Notes under the pieces: generated by a model
Told to the model about the DNA's origin: nothing
Database searches by the model: none
The model's input: the letters and a program-made list of their open reading frames with translations, nothing else
Assembly: GCA_027077795.1 (NCBI GenBank)
Contig: JALWTT010000006.1
Location: forward strand, 521,781-585,780
Direction of reading: 5' to 3'
Length of the DNA: 64,000 nucleotides
Source: Thermotogaceae bacterium
GTDB lineage: Bacteria > Thermotogota > Thermotogae > Thermotogales > Thermotogaceae
Translations under genes and position numbers: made by a program
Part shown: one piece after another, positions 52,061 through 61,609 of the stretch
Numbering within the stretch: position 1 is the first letter of the stretch
Layout of the letters: the number at the start of each line of letters is the position of its first letter

Positions 52061-53454
52061 TGCTGCACACTCCATTCGGTCCCATCTTTTGTGTCTTTCA
52101 AGGTAACCCCTATCTCTTTCAGCCGATTCCTAATCTCATCGGACAGGTCGAACCTCTTCTCTAAACGAAGCCTGTTTCTCACATCTACGAGTATCTTCAG
52201 AATTTCTTCCTCTTTTCCCAACTCTTTTTTCTCCCGTGATAGATCGAAGAGCCCTAATACTGGCCCAAACTCCCTCTTTATCAACTGATAGGCCTTAAGG
52301 GCTTTCCCTTCATCATCTTCATCCAAGGATCTGTTAAGCTCTTTGACGAGATCGAATATCAAAGCCACCGCTTCTGGCGTGTTAAAATCATCGTCGAGTA
52401 TCTCTTTGAAGTTCTCTACTTTTTCATCCATCCAGGAATCGTATTTGGGAACTGGGACTTCCTCAAATTTTTCCTCAAATCTTTCCAAGGATTCCCAAAC
52501 TCTATCAGCGGCTCTTTTGTTGTTAAGCAAAATGTTCTCTGAGAAATCCATCGGGGATCTGTAATGTTTGGAAAGTATGAAAAGCCTTATAGCATCTCTT
52601 CCAAAAGCTTTGAGAGCATTCCTCACGAGGAATATATTCCCCAGAGATTTGCTCATCTTTTCGCCTGTCATCCTTATCATGCCGTTATGCATCCAATATT
52701 TTGCGAAGCACTTGCCATAAAGAGCCTCAGATTGCGCTTTTTCGTTTTCGTGATGTGGGAATATCAGGTCTTCTCCGCCCGCGTGGATGTCGAAGCTCTC
52801 CCCCAAAAGAGTGGTTGACATAGCAGAGCACTCTATGTGCCATCCTGGTCTCCCTTTACCCCATGGAGAATCCCAGTTTGGTTCGCCAGGTTTCGAGCTC
52901 TTCCACAGGGCAAAATCCAATGGATCTTTCTTCCCTTCACCAGGTTCCACTCTTGCACCTGCTAAAAGATCATCCAGTTTCTTTCCAGAGAGTTCCCCAT
53001 ATTTATCAAATTTCCTAACCTCAAAGTAGACATCGCCTCTTTTCGTGACGTAGGCGTAACCTTTATCGATCAATCCACGAACCATATCTATTATCTCTCC
53101 TATATATTCAGTTGTTTTTGGATGAAAATTCGCTGGCCTTATGCCCAATCCATGAGCATCTCTGAAGTATTCAGTGATAAACGTGTCGGCCAATTCCTGT
53201 GGATCAACTCCTATTTCATTTGCCTTATTGATGATCTTGTCATCTATATCGGTAAAATTCTGAACCATAACAACCTTATACCCCCTGTACTCTAGGTACC
53301 TTCTGAAAACGTCAAAAACGATAGCAGGTCTGGCGTTTCCTATGTGTATCAGACCGTAAACAGTTGGACCGCAAACATACATACGAACCCATCCCTCTTT
53401 TAGAGGAATGAGGTCCTCTTTCATTCTACTCAAAGTGTTGTATAACCTTATCAA
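52057..53454 (-). CDS. cysS: Cysteinyl-tRNA synthetase
   Basis: Charges tRNA-Cys. About 465 residues, normal length. The N-terminal [10 protein letters not shown], catalytic [25 protein letters not shown] (HIGH equivalent HIGN, with zinc-binding Cys), [20 protein letters not shown] and the KMSKS loop [10 protein letters not shown] are present. TTG at 53454 lies eight bases after GGAGG and gives the typical N-terminus; a GTG at 53463 overlaps the ribosome site. It lies between the GH57 gene and hisC in one minus-strand run. Confidence 0.97.
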   Translation of the reverse strand: MIRLYNTLSRMKEDLIPLKEGWVRMYVCGPTVYGLIHIGNARPAIVFDVFRRYLEYRGYKVVMVQNFTDIDDKIINKANEIGVDPQELADTFITEYFRDAHGLGIRPANFHPKTTEYIGEIIDMVRGLIDKGYAYVTKRGDVYFEVRKFDKYGELSGKKLDDLLAGARVEPGEGKKDPLDFALWKSSKPGEPNWDSPWGKGRPGWHIECSAMSTTLLGESFDIHAGGEDLIFPHHENEKAQSEALYGKCFAKYWMHNGMIRMTGEKMSKSLGNIFLVRNALKAFGRDAIRLFILSKHYRSPMDFSENILLNNKRAADRVWESLERFEEKFEEVPVPKYDSWMDEKVENFKEILDDDFNTPEAVALIFDLVKELNRSLDEDDEGKALKAYQLIKREFGPVLGLFDLSREKKELGKEEEILKILVDVRNRLRLEKRFDLSDEIRNRLKEIGVTLKDTKDGTEWSVQQ

Positions 53455-53479
53455 GCTGTTCACCTCCTGATTATCTTCC

Positions 53480-56368
53480 CTATTTCAGAGGAATTTCCAC
53501 CGGTAAAAGTGTTGCGTATTTTTTGGAAGTTGGGTCATAGCTGGAGAGTATTTCCTTCTGGGTATGACCTTTTGGAACGAGTATGTCAACCGCATAGGGT
53601 GCATACTCTCCTGCATCTTTCGGATAACCTCCTAGTGTCCACTGACCAGCTTTTACAGTAACGGGCCTGAAGTTATCCGGGCCGTATCCATCCTGCGATC
53701 CAACTATTATGTAGGCATACATCTTATCATACTCGATATCCAAACATCTCCTGAAAATAATGACATTTATGATCTTTTCTCCAGGATCTGCTTCGATTCT
53801 GACGCACTCCGGATTCTCTTCACCATCTGCTGTCGCTAGAAGCTGCCCATAGCTTGGCCAACCAGCGATTTTCACGAAATAATCCCACGGGTGGTTTGGA
53901 TCAAATTGAACTCTTGCTCCCTTTCCGTACGTCTTGGTAGAACCTCCACTCTTGACATCGAGGTATATGTTTATAAGCTGGTGAGAGAATCCTTTGGGTG
54001 CATTCCAAGGGTTGGTCATTTCAGCAAAGTAAAACTGAAATACGAAAGCGTCTGGGTTTTCGAGAACTTTCATTTTCAGAAGATCGAATAGTCCATGATA
54101 AGGCTTGAAAGCGGGATCCTTCGGGTATGTATAACTTCCAGGACCATTTTCATCTCCTTTGGGATCCATAAAAGTGGCTATTACTTTTCCATGAACTACT
54201 GCAGGTATTTTCACATCGACAGGTCCTGTGTTGGGTGCGAAATCTGAGTCGGACGTTCCAACAGCTGCAACAACTGCCAGTTGGAATTCTTCCCCACTTT
54301 TTACTCCTAGGAGATCGTAGGGAATCGCGAATTCCACTATATCCCCGACTGCGCCATTCATGTTCCCACCTATGAGAATCCATTTATCTTTGCCGCTTGC
54401 AACAAACGTGGAAACCCTTTTTCTCTTCTTCCAAAGCCTGAAATTGATGCTTTCCATGTGAGATAATGCAAAGCCAAGAGGTGTTGGCTCTTCTCCACTG
54501 TATTTTGTCTTAGCGTTGAACGACTTAGCATGCGGGCTACTCATGTACACCTCCAATTTGACATTTTCCCCTATGTATTCTCTCGCCGGTTTGTTAAGAA
54601 CTATTCCAACATAAATCGAGGAATCTCCTCTTCCGACATACACTTTTCTTATAATTCCACCATCTGATTCGTCGGAGAACAAAGCTCCTTTTTTCTCGTT
54701 CTCGCCGAGAATTCCATCCAACTTGAAGCTGATTTTTCGAACCATGCCACTTGTCGGCGGTGCAGGTTTTTTATTCGGAACAAACAGATAAGACGGTATA
54801 TCGCTCTTCTTGTAGCCGGCAAGCTCGTAAAGCTTCACGAGAAGCCCTTTAAATTGCATGTCAAACAGTACCTCATTGTTACCTGCATCCTGATCTGCTC
54901 CATACCACCAGAACCAATCGCTCCCCTCGGCTGCGTATAGGACCTCTCTCGCTAGCTTCTTCTGATCTTCTGTGAGTTTGTTCCATGATCTGAGTACCGC
55001 TTCTCTGGCTTTTCTGAGTCTGTTCCAAGCCTCGTTTTCCTCCTTTTCTCCTATCCATGTATCGAGAGTTCCCCCAGCCCATGAACCAGTTGCCAGGTTT
55101 TTGAGCTCTCTTTTAACTTTGTATTTTTTTAAGTACTCGCTTGGGGTTACAAGATCTATATAGGGATCTTCTGATAACCTCTCGTAAAACATCTTTCTAA
55201 AATCGTTTCCATCGTTTGGATAGTTTTCCCATGCGTTTTCTCCGTCGAGCGCGACCGTCACCACAAGGTCCCCGGATTTGTTCATCCTTTGATATCTATG
55301 TAGAACGGATATGAAGTCATTTACAGCATCTTCTGCCTTCATCTGTGAGTACTTAAAGGAGATTCTGTTGGAGAGATCCGTATCTCTAAAGAACGCAACT
55401 ATATCACCATATTCAGTGTGAATTTTGTATGGAATAAACAGGTTCCTCTTGTCGGCCGTAGAGATACCGGATTTGTTGAGAATTGTTTCGTCCGTTACAA
55501 ACCACTTCACACCGGCTTTTGCCATAAGAGCTGCGGTTTCCATCGAAACTGCCTCCTCTGAAGGCCACATTCCACTTGGCCTTTGTCCGAAGACACTTTG
55601 AAAGTAATTCAATCCAGATTCTATCTGCCCCAGTGCATCTTCCTTCCATCCCATTTGTATAAGTAGAGGAAGAATTGGATGATATTCAGGAGAAGTTATG
55701 AGCTCTATCTTTTCATCCTTCCACAGAGAGTTATACTTATCTATTATCGACCTGAGAAGTTTCTCATGCTTTTCCAAGATGTAGAGAAGATCTTTCCTAG
55801 TGTAGTGCTCTTTATTAAGGAGCATAGAAAGCTTTGGGTCGGATTTTATATAGTCTATGTTGATCCAATAGAGATTCCAACAGACCTTGAGATCTAGTAT
55901 ATCCTGATCACCAAATCTCTCCCCCTTAACTTTCTTTTCCATCAGTTCTCTATACCTTTTGTGGGAGTTCACAAACTGTGGATTTATATCAAAAAAGTGG
56001 TTCAATATGAATCTTCTTTCAGAGTCTGAAAGCTTATTTGCGGGTTTGAATGACAATCTCTGGTATATATCCGTGGCTCCCTTCAGATAATCTCGTATTT
56101 GTATGAGAAGTGATGGGACTATATTAAAAGTTACTTCTCCTTTTTTAAGGTAATTTTTCACAAGATCGGCCATGTATGGATAATCGTTCACACCGTGTGC
56201 TCTGACCCAGGGCATTATGTACTCCAGAGATCCCGGAATCTTATAAAGTGGTTGATGATGGTGCCAAATTATTACAAGTTTTATCGGAGGGTTTGAAGGG
56301 TCAGCTGCTGTGATTCCCAGGCACAAGGTAACAATGATTAGCATGCCCACAAAAGCTATTTTCCTCAT
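53480..56368 (-). CDS. Secreted GH57 amylase/amylopullulanase-type glycoside hydrolase
   Basis: A 962-residue exported alpha-glucan hydrolase. A signal peptide ([21 protein letters not shown]) precedes the GH57 domain: motif 1 WHHHQP (35-40), [11 protein letters not shown], nucleophile Glu271 in [10 protein letters not shown], and acid/base Asp375 in [14 protein letters not shown]. After about residue 570 there are two beta-rich modules; the second ([25 protein letters not shown]) resembles the glucodextranase C-terminal/CBM-like domain. It probably degrades starch or pullulan outside the cell. ATG at 56368 lies nine bases after GGAGGTG. Confidence 0.95.
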   Translation of the reverse strand: MRKIAFVGMLIIVTLCLGITAADPSNPPIKLVIIWHHHQPLYKIPGSLEYIMPWVRAHGVNDYPYMADLVKNYLKKGEVTFNIVPSLLIQIRDYLKGATDIYQRLSFKPANKLSDSERRFILNHFFDINPQFVNSHKRYRELMEKKVKGERFGDQDILDLKVCWNLYWINIDYIKSDPKLSMLLNKEHYTRKDLLYILEKHEKLLRSIIDKYNSLWKDEKIELITSPEYHPILPLLIQMGWKEDALGQIESGLNYFQSVFGQRPSGMWPSEEAVSMETAALMAKAGVKWFVTDETILNKSGISTADKRNLFIPYKIHTEYGDIVAFFRDTDLSNRISFKYSQMKAEDAVNDFISVLHRYQRMNKSGDLVVTVALDGENAWENYPNDGNDFRKMFYERLSEDPYIDLVTPSEYLKKYKVKRELKNLATGSWAGGTLDTWIGEKEENEAWNRLRKAREAVLRSWNKLTEDQKKLAREVLYAAEGSDWFWWYGADQDAGNNEVLFDMQFKGLLVKLYELAGYKKSDIPSYLFVPNKKPAPPTSGMVRKISFKLDGILGENEKKGALFSDESDGGIIRKVYVGRGDSSIYVGIVLNKPAREYIGENVKLEVYMSSPHAKSFNAKTKYSGEEPTPLGFALSHMESINFRLWKKRKRVSTFVASGKDKWILIGGNMNGAVGDIVEFAIPYDLLGVKSGEEFQLAVVAAVGTSDSDFAPNTGPVDVKIPAVVHGKVIATFMDPKGDENGPGSYTYPKDPAFKPYHGLFDLLKMKVLENPDAFVFQFYFAEMTNPWNAPKGFSHQLINIYLDVKSGGSTKTYGKGARVQFDPNHPWDYFVKIAGWPSYGQLLATADGEENPECVRIEADPGEKIINVIIFRRCLDIEYDKMYAYIIVGSQDGYGPDNFRPVTVKAGQWTLGGYPKDAGEYAPYAVDILVPKGHTQKEILSSYDPTSKKYATLLPVEIPLK

Positions 56369-56415
56369 AGAATAAGCACCTCCTCTGGATTTTTGCAACG
56401 AAATTATACCAAATG

Positions 56416-56424
56416 TGAGATAAT
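56416..56424 (+). promoter_or_regulatory. Extended -10 promoter of the cupin-nitroreductase gene
   Basis: TGAGATAAT matches TGnTATAAT with one mismatch in the hexamer and lies 19 bases before the ATG at 56443. No clear -35 is seen. Confidence 0.45.
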
Positions 56425-56442
56425 TAACTTGGGGGTGATAAG

Positions 56443-57249
56443 ATGAAGAGATTGGTCTTTGAAAGCTTGGAGAAGATCTCCGGCTTTGATGTCGATGTGA
56501 GGTCTGTTCACAGTAAAAGCTCTAACATATCCCTCGTGAACCTCAGCGAGGGTGAGAGCTTTGAAATAGAGGAAGCGAATTTCAGCACACATATCACAGT
56601 TCTTTCTGGAAAGGTGGAGATGATCTCGAACAACATTCAAGATGTTTTTGAAAAAGGATGCCTTGTGTCTATCCTCCCAGATCAGCGGGTCTATATAAAC
56701 GCTCGATCGAAAAGCAGGCTCTTGGTGATAAGGGACGATCCTCTTTGGGTGCTGAGAGAGAGGAGAAATGTTCGAAGTTTTTCGAACGTTCCCGTGTCGA
56801 AAGATCTGGTGGTTAAGATCCTAGAGTTTGCTAGGTTTGCACCAAGCAGTGGAAATGCCCAACCGTGGAAAGTTTACATAACAGAAGATCCGGAGAAGAA
56901 AAAACTTTTGTCCAGGTATTCTCATGGACAAGGAAACGTTTCTCAGGCTCCATGGGTGATAGTTATAACTACTGTTCCAGGGAGAAGCGTGGAAAAACGT
57001 GGAAAGAGAGGAAAAAGGCCGTATGCGATTCAAGACACGGCTGCATTTGCTACGTATATAATGCTCGCAGCCAAAGCATATAACCTCGATACATGTTGGG
57101 TAGGAGAATTTGATGAAGAGAAGGTAAGGGAAGTTATAGGAGCTCCAAGCGAAGAGAGACCAGTTGTGATAATCCCGATTGGATATTCTGAGGAGGTTCC
57201 CGCAACCTCAGATCGGAAACCCTTGAGTGATATTCTCAAGGAATTTTGA
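56443..57249 (+). CDS. Nitroreductase-family flavoprotein with N-terminal cupin-like domain
   Basis: A 268-residue fusion. Residues about 20-100 form a cupin-like beta barrel (ISLVNLSEGESFEIEEANFSTHITVLSGKVEMI...SILPDQRVYINARSKSRLLVI). Residues 105-268 are an FMN nitroreductase domain (RRNVRSFSNVPVSKDLVVKILEFARFAPSSGNAQPW, AAFATYIMLAAKAYNLDTCWVGEF, VIIPIGYSEE). The cupin lacks the His-rich metal site, so it may bind a ligand or regulate the enzyme. Starts with ATG behind GGGGTGAT. A promoter for the next gene lies right at its stop. Confidence 0.87.
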   Translation: MKRLVFESLEKISGFDVDVRSVHSKSSNISLVNLSEGESFEIEEANFSTHITVLSGKVEMISNNIQDVFEKGCLVSILPDQRVYINARSKSRLLVIRDDPLWVLRERRNVRSFSNVPVSKDLVVKILEFARFAPSSGNAQPWKVYITEDPEKKKLLSRYSHGQGNVSQAPWVIVITTVPGRSVEKRGKRGKRPYAIQDTAAFATYIMLAAKAYNLDTCWVGEFDEEKVREVIGAPSEERPVVIIPIGYSEEVPATSDRKPLSDILKEF

Positions 57250-57255
57250 TATAAT
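57247..57255 (+). promoter_or_regulatory. Extended -10 promoter of holA
   Basis: TGATATAAT, a perfect TGnTATAAT, identical to the element before valS. It overlaps the stop codon of the previous gene and lies 23 bases before the holA ATG. Confidence 0.6.
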
Positions 57256-57278
57256 CTAACCTATCTGGAGGTTGACAT

Positions 57279-58265
57279 ATGCCCATTTTGGTTCTATCGG
57301 GCAATTCCGAGCTTTCCAAGGATAAAAGAGTTGAAAGCATAAAGGAAGATTTCAAGGGGAACTACGTGAGGATTCATCCAGAGGATTCCGATAAGATTCC
57401 CTTGATCCTTTCGTACACAAAAAATCTAGGGATGTTCAGCCAAAAAGTGGTTTTGGACATATTAGATTTCGATTCCTGGAAATCTAAGGATAAGAAGGAA
57501 CTACTCTCAGAGTTGAAGCACGTTCCAGATGATATATTCGTGATTATAAGATCGAAAAAAGCTATCAAGGGTTTAAACGCTGAGAATTTTCCCCTTCCGA
57601 AACCTTGGGAAAGAGAGAAGTGGCTTGACATAGTAAAAAGAAACTTTGAAGAAAAGGGATTGAGGATTTCTGAAGAAACTGCAAATTATTTCTTGGATGT
57701 GGTTGGCCAGGATGAATATAGAATAGAATCCGAGGTCAAGAAGCTAGCTTTGTATTGTAGAGAGGAAGTGAAGATAGAGGATATAAATGAGGTTACATAC
57801 AGATCAACACATGCAGCGATAGATGACTTGTGTTTTGCAATCTCTGAGGGGAGAGTAGGTGAAGCCCATAGAATCCTTCCCGACGTTTTGAGAAGTACAG
57901 AAACAGCCATGCTAGTCGCCTCGATTGCAAGGCATTTTGAAGATCTTTTCAAACTGAAACTTGTGGCCAAACTGAAGGAGAAGTATTCCTGGCCGGATGT
58001 CTCCAGATATTCGAAGGAACTGGGTATACCCCTTCCAAAAGTAGCCAGATTTCTTGGATTCAAATTCAAGGGTTGGAGGAACAAACCTTTTAATCATCTA
58101 AGCGTTTATTCTAAAGAGGATCTTGTATCTATATTAAAGCGTATATACACATTGGACAGAGTGGTAAAATCTGGGGAATCTCCCGAGGTTCATTTGCACT
58201 CTTTTATAGAGTCGTTTAGAGGTGAGCTCAGTGTGCGATATGATAGCCAGGATGCTTCGAGGTGA
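57279..58265 (+). CDS. holA: DNA polymerase III delta subunit
   Basis: A 328-residue clamp-loader subunit that opens the beta clamp. The order of blocks fits HolA: an N-terminal AAA+-like domain (ILVLSGNSELSKDKRVESIKEDF, GMFSQKVVLDILDFD, VIIRSKKAIKG), a middle domain (YFLDVVGQDEYRIESEVKKLALYC), and a helical collar (IARHFEDLFKLKLVAKLKEKY, YSKEDLVSILKRIYTLDRVVKSGE). Walker motifs are absent, as expected for delta. Start ATG at 57279 behind GGAGG. Its 3' end overlaps the degenerate GGDEF gene. Confidence 0.9.
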   Translation: MPILVLSGNSELSKDKRVESIKEDFKGNYVRIHPEDSDKIPLILSYTKNLGMFSQKVVLDILDFDSWKSKDKKELLSELKHVPDDIFVIIRSKKAIKGLNAENFPLPKPWEREKWLDIVKRNFEEKGLRISEETANYFLDVVGQDEYRIESEVKKLALYCREEVKIEDINEVTYRSTHAAIDDLCFAISEGRVGEAHRILPDVLRSTETAMLVASIARHFEDLFKLKLVAKLKEKYSWPDVSRYSKELGIPLPKVARFLGFKFKGWRNKPFNHLSVYSKEDLVSILKRIYTLDRVVKSGESPEVHLHSFIESFRGELSVRYDSQDASR

Positions 58266-58635
58266 CCTTGTAGATCCTGTGACCAGGTTGCCAAACAAAA
58301 AATTCTTGGAAGAGCTGTTGAAAAGCTCCAAAGGCAAATTCGATGTTATAGAGATCACCGTGACTTTGGAGAATCTGGATGAATCTTATAGAAACATAGC
58401 CATAAGCAAAGTAGCTTCCGTTATAAAGCACTCCGTTAGAATTCCCATGGATATGGTGATAAGGACTGGGGAGTACGAATTCGTGGTTCTCATGGGGAGC
58501 TCAAATGAAGGAATATCGAAAATGGTTGCAAACAGGTTGAAATCAAATTTGAGCTATTTGAGTATGGGGCTGGGCGGCAAGACTGTCAGGGTTAAACCTG
58601 TTGTCAGGATCCCCAGCGATTATGATCCCTTCTGA
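58231..58635 (+). CDS. Degenerate GGDEF-domain protein
   Basis: A short protein (about 134 residues). The N-terminal GDLVDPVTRLPNKKFLEELLKSS resembles the entry helix of GGDEF domains (DxLTxLxNR), and VIRTGEYEFVVLMGSS aligns with the RYGGDEF strand, but the active-site GGDEF reads TGEYEF. It should therefore be catalytically inactive. It could be a c-di-GMP-type or protein-interaction remnant. GTG at 58231 lies six bases after AGAGGTG, inside the end of holA; GTG 58222 and ATG 58240 are alternatives. Confidence 0.65.
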   Translation: MCDMIARMLRGDLVDPVTRLPNKKFLEELLKSSKGKFDVIEITVTLENLDESYRNIAISKVASVIKHSVRIPMDMVIRTGEYEFVVLMGSSNEGISKMVANRLKSNLSYLSMGLGGKTVRVKPVVRIPSDYDPF

Positions 58636-58719
58636 GAGGCGTTTCTTCCGATTGTGGATTAGCAAAGCATAGGGAACTTGAATAATTGGAGAGAGCCAAC
58701 GAACTTGTCACCATGTTCA

Positions 58720-59868
58720 TCACCAGGAGCTTTCGACAATCAAGGTGAAGGAACTCTTTCCACTCTGTGCGTCGAATTTGAATGTCAGGAAATCATCTGC
58801 TTCTTCTAAAGGGGTCAAATTTCCCTCCATGAATTTGAGGTTGCGTCCGTATATCTTTATAACTACCGTTCTTTCACTTCCTCGGTTTTCATAATCAATT
58901 TTCAGCTTCTTGAGATACCCATTTTCTTCCTTTTTGGATGAGAGAACAGTCTGTTTCACCCTCAGGTCGAACACCTCATTTTCCAGGATTCTAATGGTGC
59001 CACCAGCAGGTGATCCTTCAAGTTCAAAGCTTCCAACGGGTATGCCATCTTTGAAAACATGAACCATTCCATTCGGCATAGGATATCCTAAGCCATTATC
59101 CCTGGTGTTTTCTATCTCCACCGTGAACCTGGGATAAATCCAGTCGCTACTGGACCCAACGGAAAACGAGGCAAAGTACACCCTCCTCTGATCTATGGCT
59201 CTCCCCTCAAAAACTTTGATGGAGTTTTCGCCCTCCAGTAGCTGGACATCACCGATGTCGTACACACTTCTTTCCAAAGTTTTCTGAGTTGGCTTGACGT
59301 TCTCTGTGGATGTCAAAGCTTTGAAGGGAGATCTTTCGGATCTTTCAGCCTCGAAATACTTGCCACTCACCAGGTGAAGATTCCCATTCATGGAAATCGA
59401 AGTTTTTATCAGGGCATAGAACGTGAGTATGCCATCATCAAATTTGTAAACAGCGTTCCATCCGCCATCTGAAAACAAAGTTGCCGTGGTTTCCTCAGGA
59501 ATCTTAAGAATCCTCTTACCAGGAGCTTTGCACTGGAACGAAAACCATAGTCCATCTATTTGGGTGAAACATTCGTTTATAAGGGCACTTTTAAAAACAA
59601 CGGGTGATTTCGACAAAAGGGTGTACTTCCCTGATCTCAGATCCTTTCCGACATACTCCAGCTTTGCATTTTCTATTACATCCCACCAACTCTTTCCAAA
59701 ACTCTCTGTTCTCCACCAGTTGGCATCGACCGAGATGACCTTTACCCCATTTGGGATAATCCAACCATCGCTGACATCCTGTGAAAATAAGATGCCATCT
59801 TCAAAGGCGTAGAAATCAGCGAGGATCAACAGAGGAAGAAAGAGCACCGATAGCGCGAGAATCTTCAC
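58720..59868 (-). CDS. Secreted protein of unknown function, DUF4139-like
   Basis: A 382-residue exported protein. The signal peptide is VKILALSVLFLPLLILADF with no lipobox. The rest is beta-rich. NGMVHVFKDGIPVGSFELEGSPAGGTIRI and RRVYFASFSVGSSSDWIYPRFTVEIEN resemble DUF4139-type proteins, which I state as a weak similarity by eye. No catalytic motif is visible. GTG at 59868 follows GGGGGTGA by seven bases; GTG at 59877 is possible. It lies six bases after the FeMo-co-type gene, so the two are probably co-transcribed. Confidence 0.72.
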   Translation of the reverse strand: MKILALSVLFLPLLILADFYAFEDGILFSQDVSDGWIIPNGVKVISVDANWWRTESFGKSWWDVIENAKLEYVGKDLRSGKYTLLSKSPVVFKSALINECFTQIDGLWFSFQCKAPGKRILKIPEETTATLFSDGGWNAVYKFDDGILTFYALIKTSISMNGNLHLVSGKYFEAERSERSPFKALTSTENVKPTQKTLERSVYDIGDVQLLEGENSIKVFEGRAIDQRRVYFASFSVGSSSDWIYPRFTVEIENTRDNGLGYPMPNGMVHVFKDGIPVGSFELEGSPAGGTIRILENEVFDLRVKQTVLSSKKEENGYLKKLKIDYENRGSERTVVIKIYGRNLKFMEGNLTPLEEADDFLTFKFDAQSGKSSFTLIVESSW

Positions 59869-59873
59869 GGATA

Positions 59874-60287
59874 TCACCCCCTTTGTAATTTGTGAACTTT
59901 AAACCTCTCGCCGTTTTTCCGTTTCTGAACGATGCTGTATACTTCATCAAAATGTTCATAGAGTCTTTTAAGACCATCCTCTATGTTTTCGGTATTCACC
60001 ATAACAGGCTGTATCTCTGTTTCAGAAGCTATTTTAATGAGATTAGGACTGTTTCTCCTCGTGAGTATTACATCAACGTTTCCTATGAGTTTCAGAACCT
60101 TTTTCATCTTTCCGGATCCCCCATGTCCTTCTTCCATGTCCTTTGCTTCGTTAACCACTTCCTTCAAAAGTTCATGTTTTCCATCGTCACGGAGCTCATA
60201 AATGTGGAATTTCTTGGAATCTCCGGGATGTCCAAAGAGTATATTCACACCGTCGTCAGTTCCTACCATAACTTTTAGCTTTCTCAC
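59874..60287 (-). CDS. NifX/NifB-type dinitrogenase iron-molybdenum cofactor family protein
   Basis: A 137-residue protein. VRKLKVMVGTDDGVNILFGHPGDSKKFHIYELRDDGK and the following GSGKMKKVLKLIGNVDVILTRRNSPNLIKIA match the DiNase_FeMo-co fold, found in many anaerobes without nitrogenase and probably linked to metal-cluster handling. GTG at 60287 lies behind GGAGGTGAT. The open frame to 60734 overlaps the opposite-strand DUF2089 gene and is not used. Confidence 0.85.
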   Translation of the reverse strand: MRKLKVMVGTDDGVNILFGHPGDSKKFHIYELRDDGKHELLKEVVNEAKDMEEGHGGSGKMKKVLKLIGNVDVILTRRNSPNLIKIASETEIQPVMVNTENIEDGLKRLYEHFDEVYSIVQKRKNGERFKVHKLQRG

Positions 60288-60355
60288 ACCATCACCTCCA
60301 AGGGAATGATACAACATGAAGCGGAATTTTTCTTGATACAAAAGTTTTGAATATA

Positions 60356-60385
60356 TTGACAAATATTTTGGAAATATGATAAAAA
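60356..60385 (+). promoter_or_regulatory. Promoter of the DUF2089 gene
   Basis: Consensus -35 TTGACA at 60356-60361, then GATAAA at 60378-60383 (16-base spacer), with an alternative TGA-TAAAAA at 60377-60385. It is the only perfect -35 I noticed in an intergenic position in the window. The leader would be short (about 12 bases to TTG 60403). Confidence 0.55.
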
Positions 60386-60402
60386 TATTTGGAGGTGGGA
60401 TT

Positions 60403-60765
60403 TTGCTCCCAAGATGTGAAGGTTGTAAAAGTGCATGGATAAGAGAGATAGAGTGTGAAAATGGGATGCGGATAAGTGGTAAATTCAAACCCAGTCCTTT
60501 GGAATTCCTGAGTGAAGAAGACCATGAGTTCGTGATTCTTTTTCTTAGGGCCCGTGGAAATCTCAAAGAACTTGAAAGGTATACAGGTGAGGGGTATTTC
60601 GCGCTTCGTGGAAAGCTCGAAAAGATACTCAAGAAGATGAATCTGGAGCCTCTAGTTAAGGAACAAGATGTGGGCAAGGAAGAGATCTTTGATCTCGTCA
60701 AGAGAGGAAAAATCAGTGTTGACGAAGCGCTCAATATTTTAAAAGGGGAGGGAGAAGAGCGGTGA
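60403..60765 (+). CDS. DUF2089 zinc-ribbon/HTH-like regulatory protein
   Basis: A 120-residue protein. N-terminal LLPRCEGCKSAWIREIEC resembles a zinc ribbon with one CxxC and a single Cys in the second knuckle. SGKFKPSPLEFLSEEDHEFVILFLRARGNLKELERYTGEGYFALRGKLEKIL is the DUF2089 core (HTH-like). The C-terminal DLVKRGKISVDEALNILK looks like a SHOCT-type segment. DUF2089 genes often precede genes for polymer-forming or transport proteins, as here. TTG at 60403 follows GGAGGTGGG by seven bases. Confidence 0.88.
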   Translation: MLPRCEGCKSAWIREIECENGMRISGKFKPSPLEFLSEEDHEFVILFLRARGNLKELERYTGEGYFALRGKLEKILKKMNLEPLVKEQDVGKEEIFDLVKRGKISVDEALNILKGEGEER

Positions 60766-60792
60766 AAAAATTCATCGCGATCTTTTTTGAAA

Positions 60793-60800
60793 TGTATAAA
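60793..60800 (+). promoter_or_regulatory. Possible internal promoter before the bactofilin-like gene
   Basis: TGTATAAA lies 33 bases before the ATG at 60833. The hexamer TATAAA is good, but no -35 is seen and the TG spacing is off by one base. Confidence 0.3.
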
Positions 60801-60832
60801 ACCTGTAAGTTTGCGAAGGGAGGAAAAAAGCT

Positions 60833-61609
60833 ATGATGAATGACATAAAGAAGATCCTCGAAGCAGTATCAAACGGGTTAATAGCTCCAGAGGAAGGAGA
60901 AAGGCTCATAGCAGCTCTCATGGAAAAGGAGGAAAAGGGGGAAAAAAGCGAGAAGAAGGAAAAGGAAGCAGAGTTTCTTTTGAATAAGGATGAAGTGATT
61001 GAAGGAGATTTGGTTTTGTCTGGAAAAAAAGTGTTAATTGAGGGAGAAATCACAGAAGATGCTGTGTTGATGTACTGTGACACTATCTTTTCAGGAAAGG
61101 TAGGGGGAGATTTCGTGGTTATCGGTGGAAGAGTGAAGTTTGAAGGTGGAGTTGTGGGAGAAGATCTCGTTCTGATTGGATCAAAAGCCGAAGGAGAGCC
61201 AGAAGAGGTTTATGGGGAAAAAGTAAAGGTGATGAATTTTTTAGCTAATGGCATTTTGATGGCCATCTCACCTGTTTTGAGAGCTCTCGGAATAAGTTCA
61301 CTAGGAAGGAAATTTAGGAAGGGAGATACTCTCGTAATAGAAGAAGATCAAGAAGTCAACGTGATTGTTTTAAAAAAGCTAATTGTCAACGCTCATCTGA
61401 AGTCGAGAAAAGTTCAGGTGGAGTACCTAGAAGTTAATGGTGAACTCGAATCCGAAGAAATACAATCCAAGAAGGTAGTGGTGAACGGAAGAATCAAGGC
61501 TAAAAGTATTAAGTGTGAAAAGCTTCAGAACAACGGAAAAGTCCTGACAGAGAGCCTGGACTGTGAAAAGATAACTGGACAAGGAGAAGTATCACAGGAG
61601 GGGTTGTAA
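60833..61609 (+). CDS. Bactofilin-like polymer-forming protein with SHOCT-like N-terminus
   Basis: A 258-residue protein. The N-terminal 25 residues (DIKKILEAVSNGLIAPEEGERLIAALMEKE) resemble the SHOCT/oligomerisation segment also seen at the end of the preceding DUF2089 protein. After a Lys/Glu-rich linker, two groups of beta-helix-like repeats follow (EVIEGDLVLSGKKVLIEGEITEDAVL, GKVGGDFVVIGGRVKFEGGVVGEDLVLIG, and EYLEVNGELESEEIQSKKVVVNGRIKAKSI), as in bactofilins. A hydrophobic stretch (VMNFLANGILMAISPVLRALGI) divides them. It precedes an ABC exporter and may be part of the same envelope system. Confidence 0.8.
   Translation: MMNDIKKILEAVSNGLIAPEEGERLIAALMEKEEKGEKSEKKEKEAEFLLNKDEVIEGDLVLSGKKVLIEGEITEDAVLMYCDTIFSGKVGGDFVVIGGRVKFEGGVVGEDLVLIGSKAEGEPEEVYGEKVKVMNFLANGILMAISPVLRALGISSLGRKFRKGDTLVIEEDQEVNVIVLKKLIVNAHLKSRKVQVEYLEVNGELESEEIQSKKVVVNGRIKAKSIKCEKLQNNGKVLTESLDCEKITGQGEVSQEGL

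Noticed and set aside
58636..58745. A remnant of a longer GGDEF gene after the stop at 58635
   Set aside because: One frame reads LERANELVTMFITRSF, but no GGDEF C-terminal motif is recognisable and part of it lies over the minus-strand gene; chance is as likely.
59874..60734. A 286-codon minus-strand protein
   Set aside because: Only the last 137 codons match the FeMo-co family; the upstream part is antisense to the DUF2089 gene. The start is placed at 60287.
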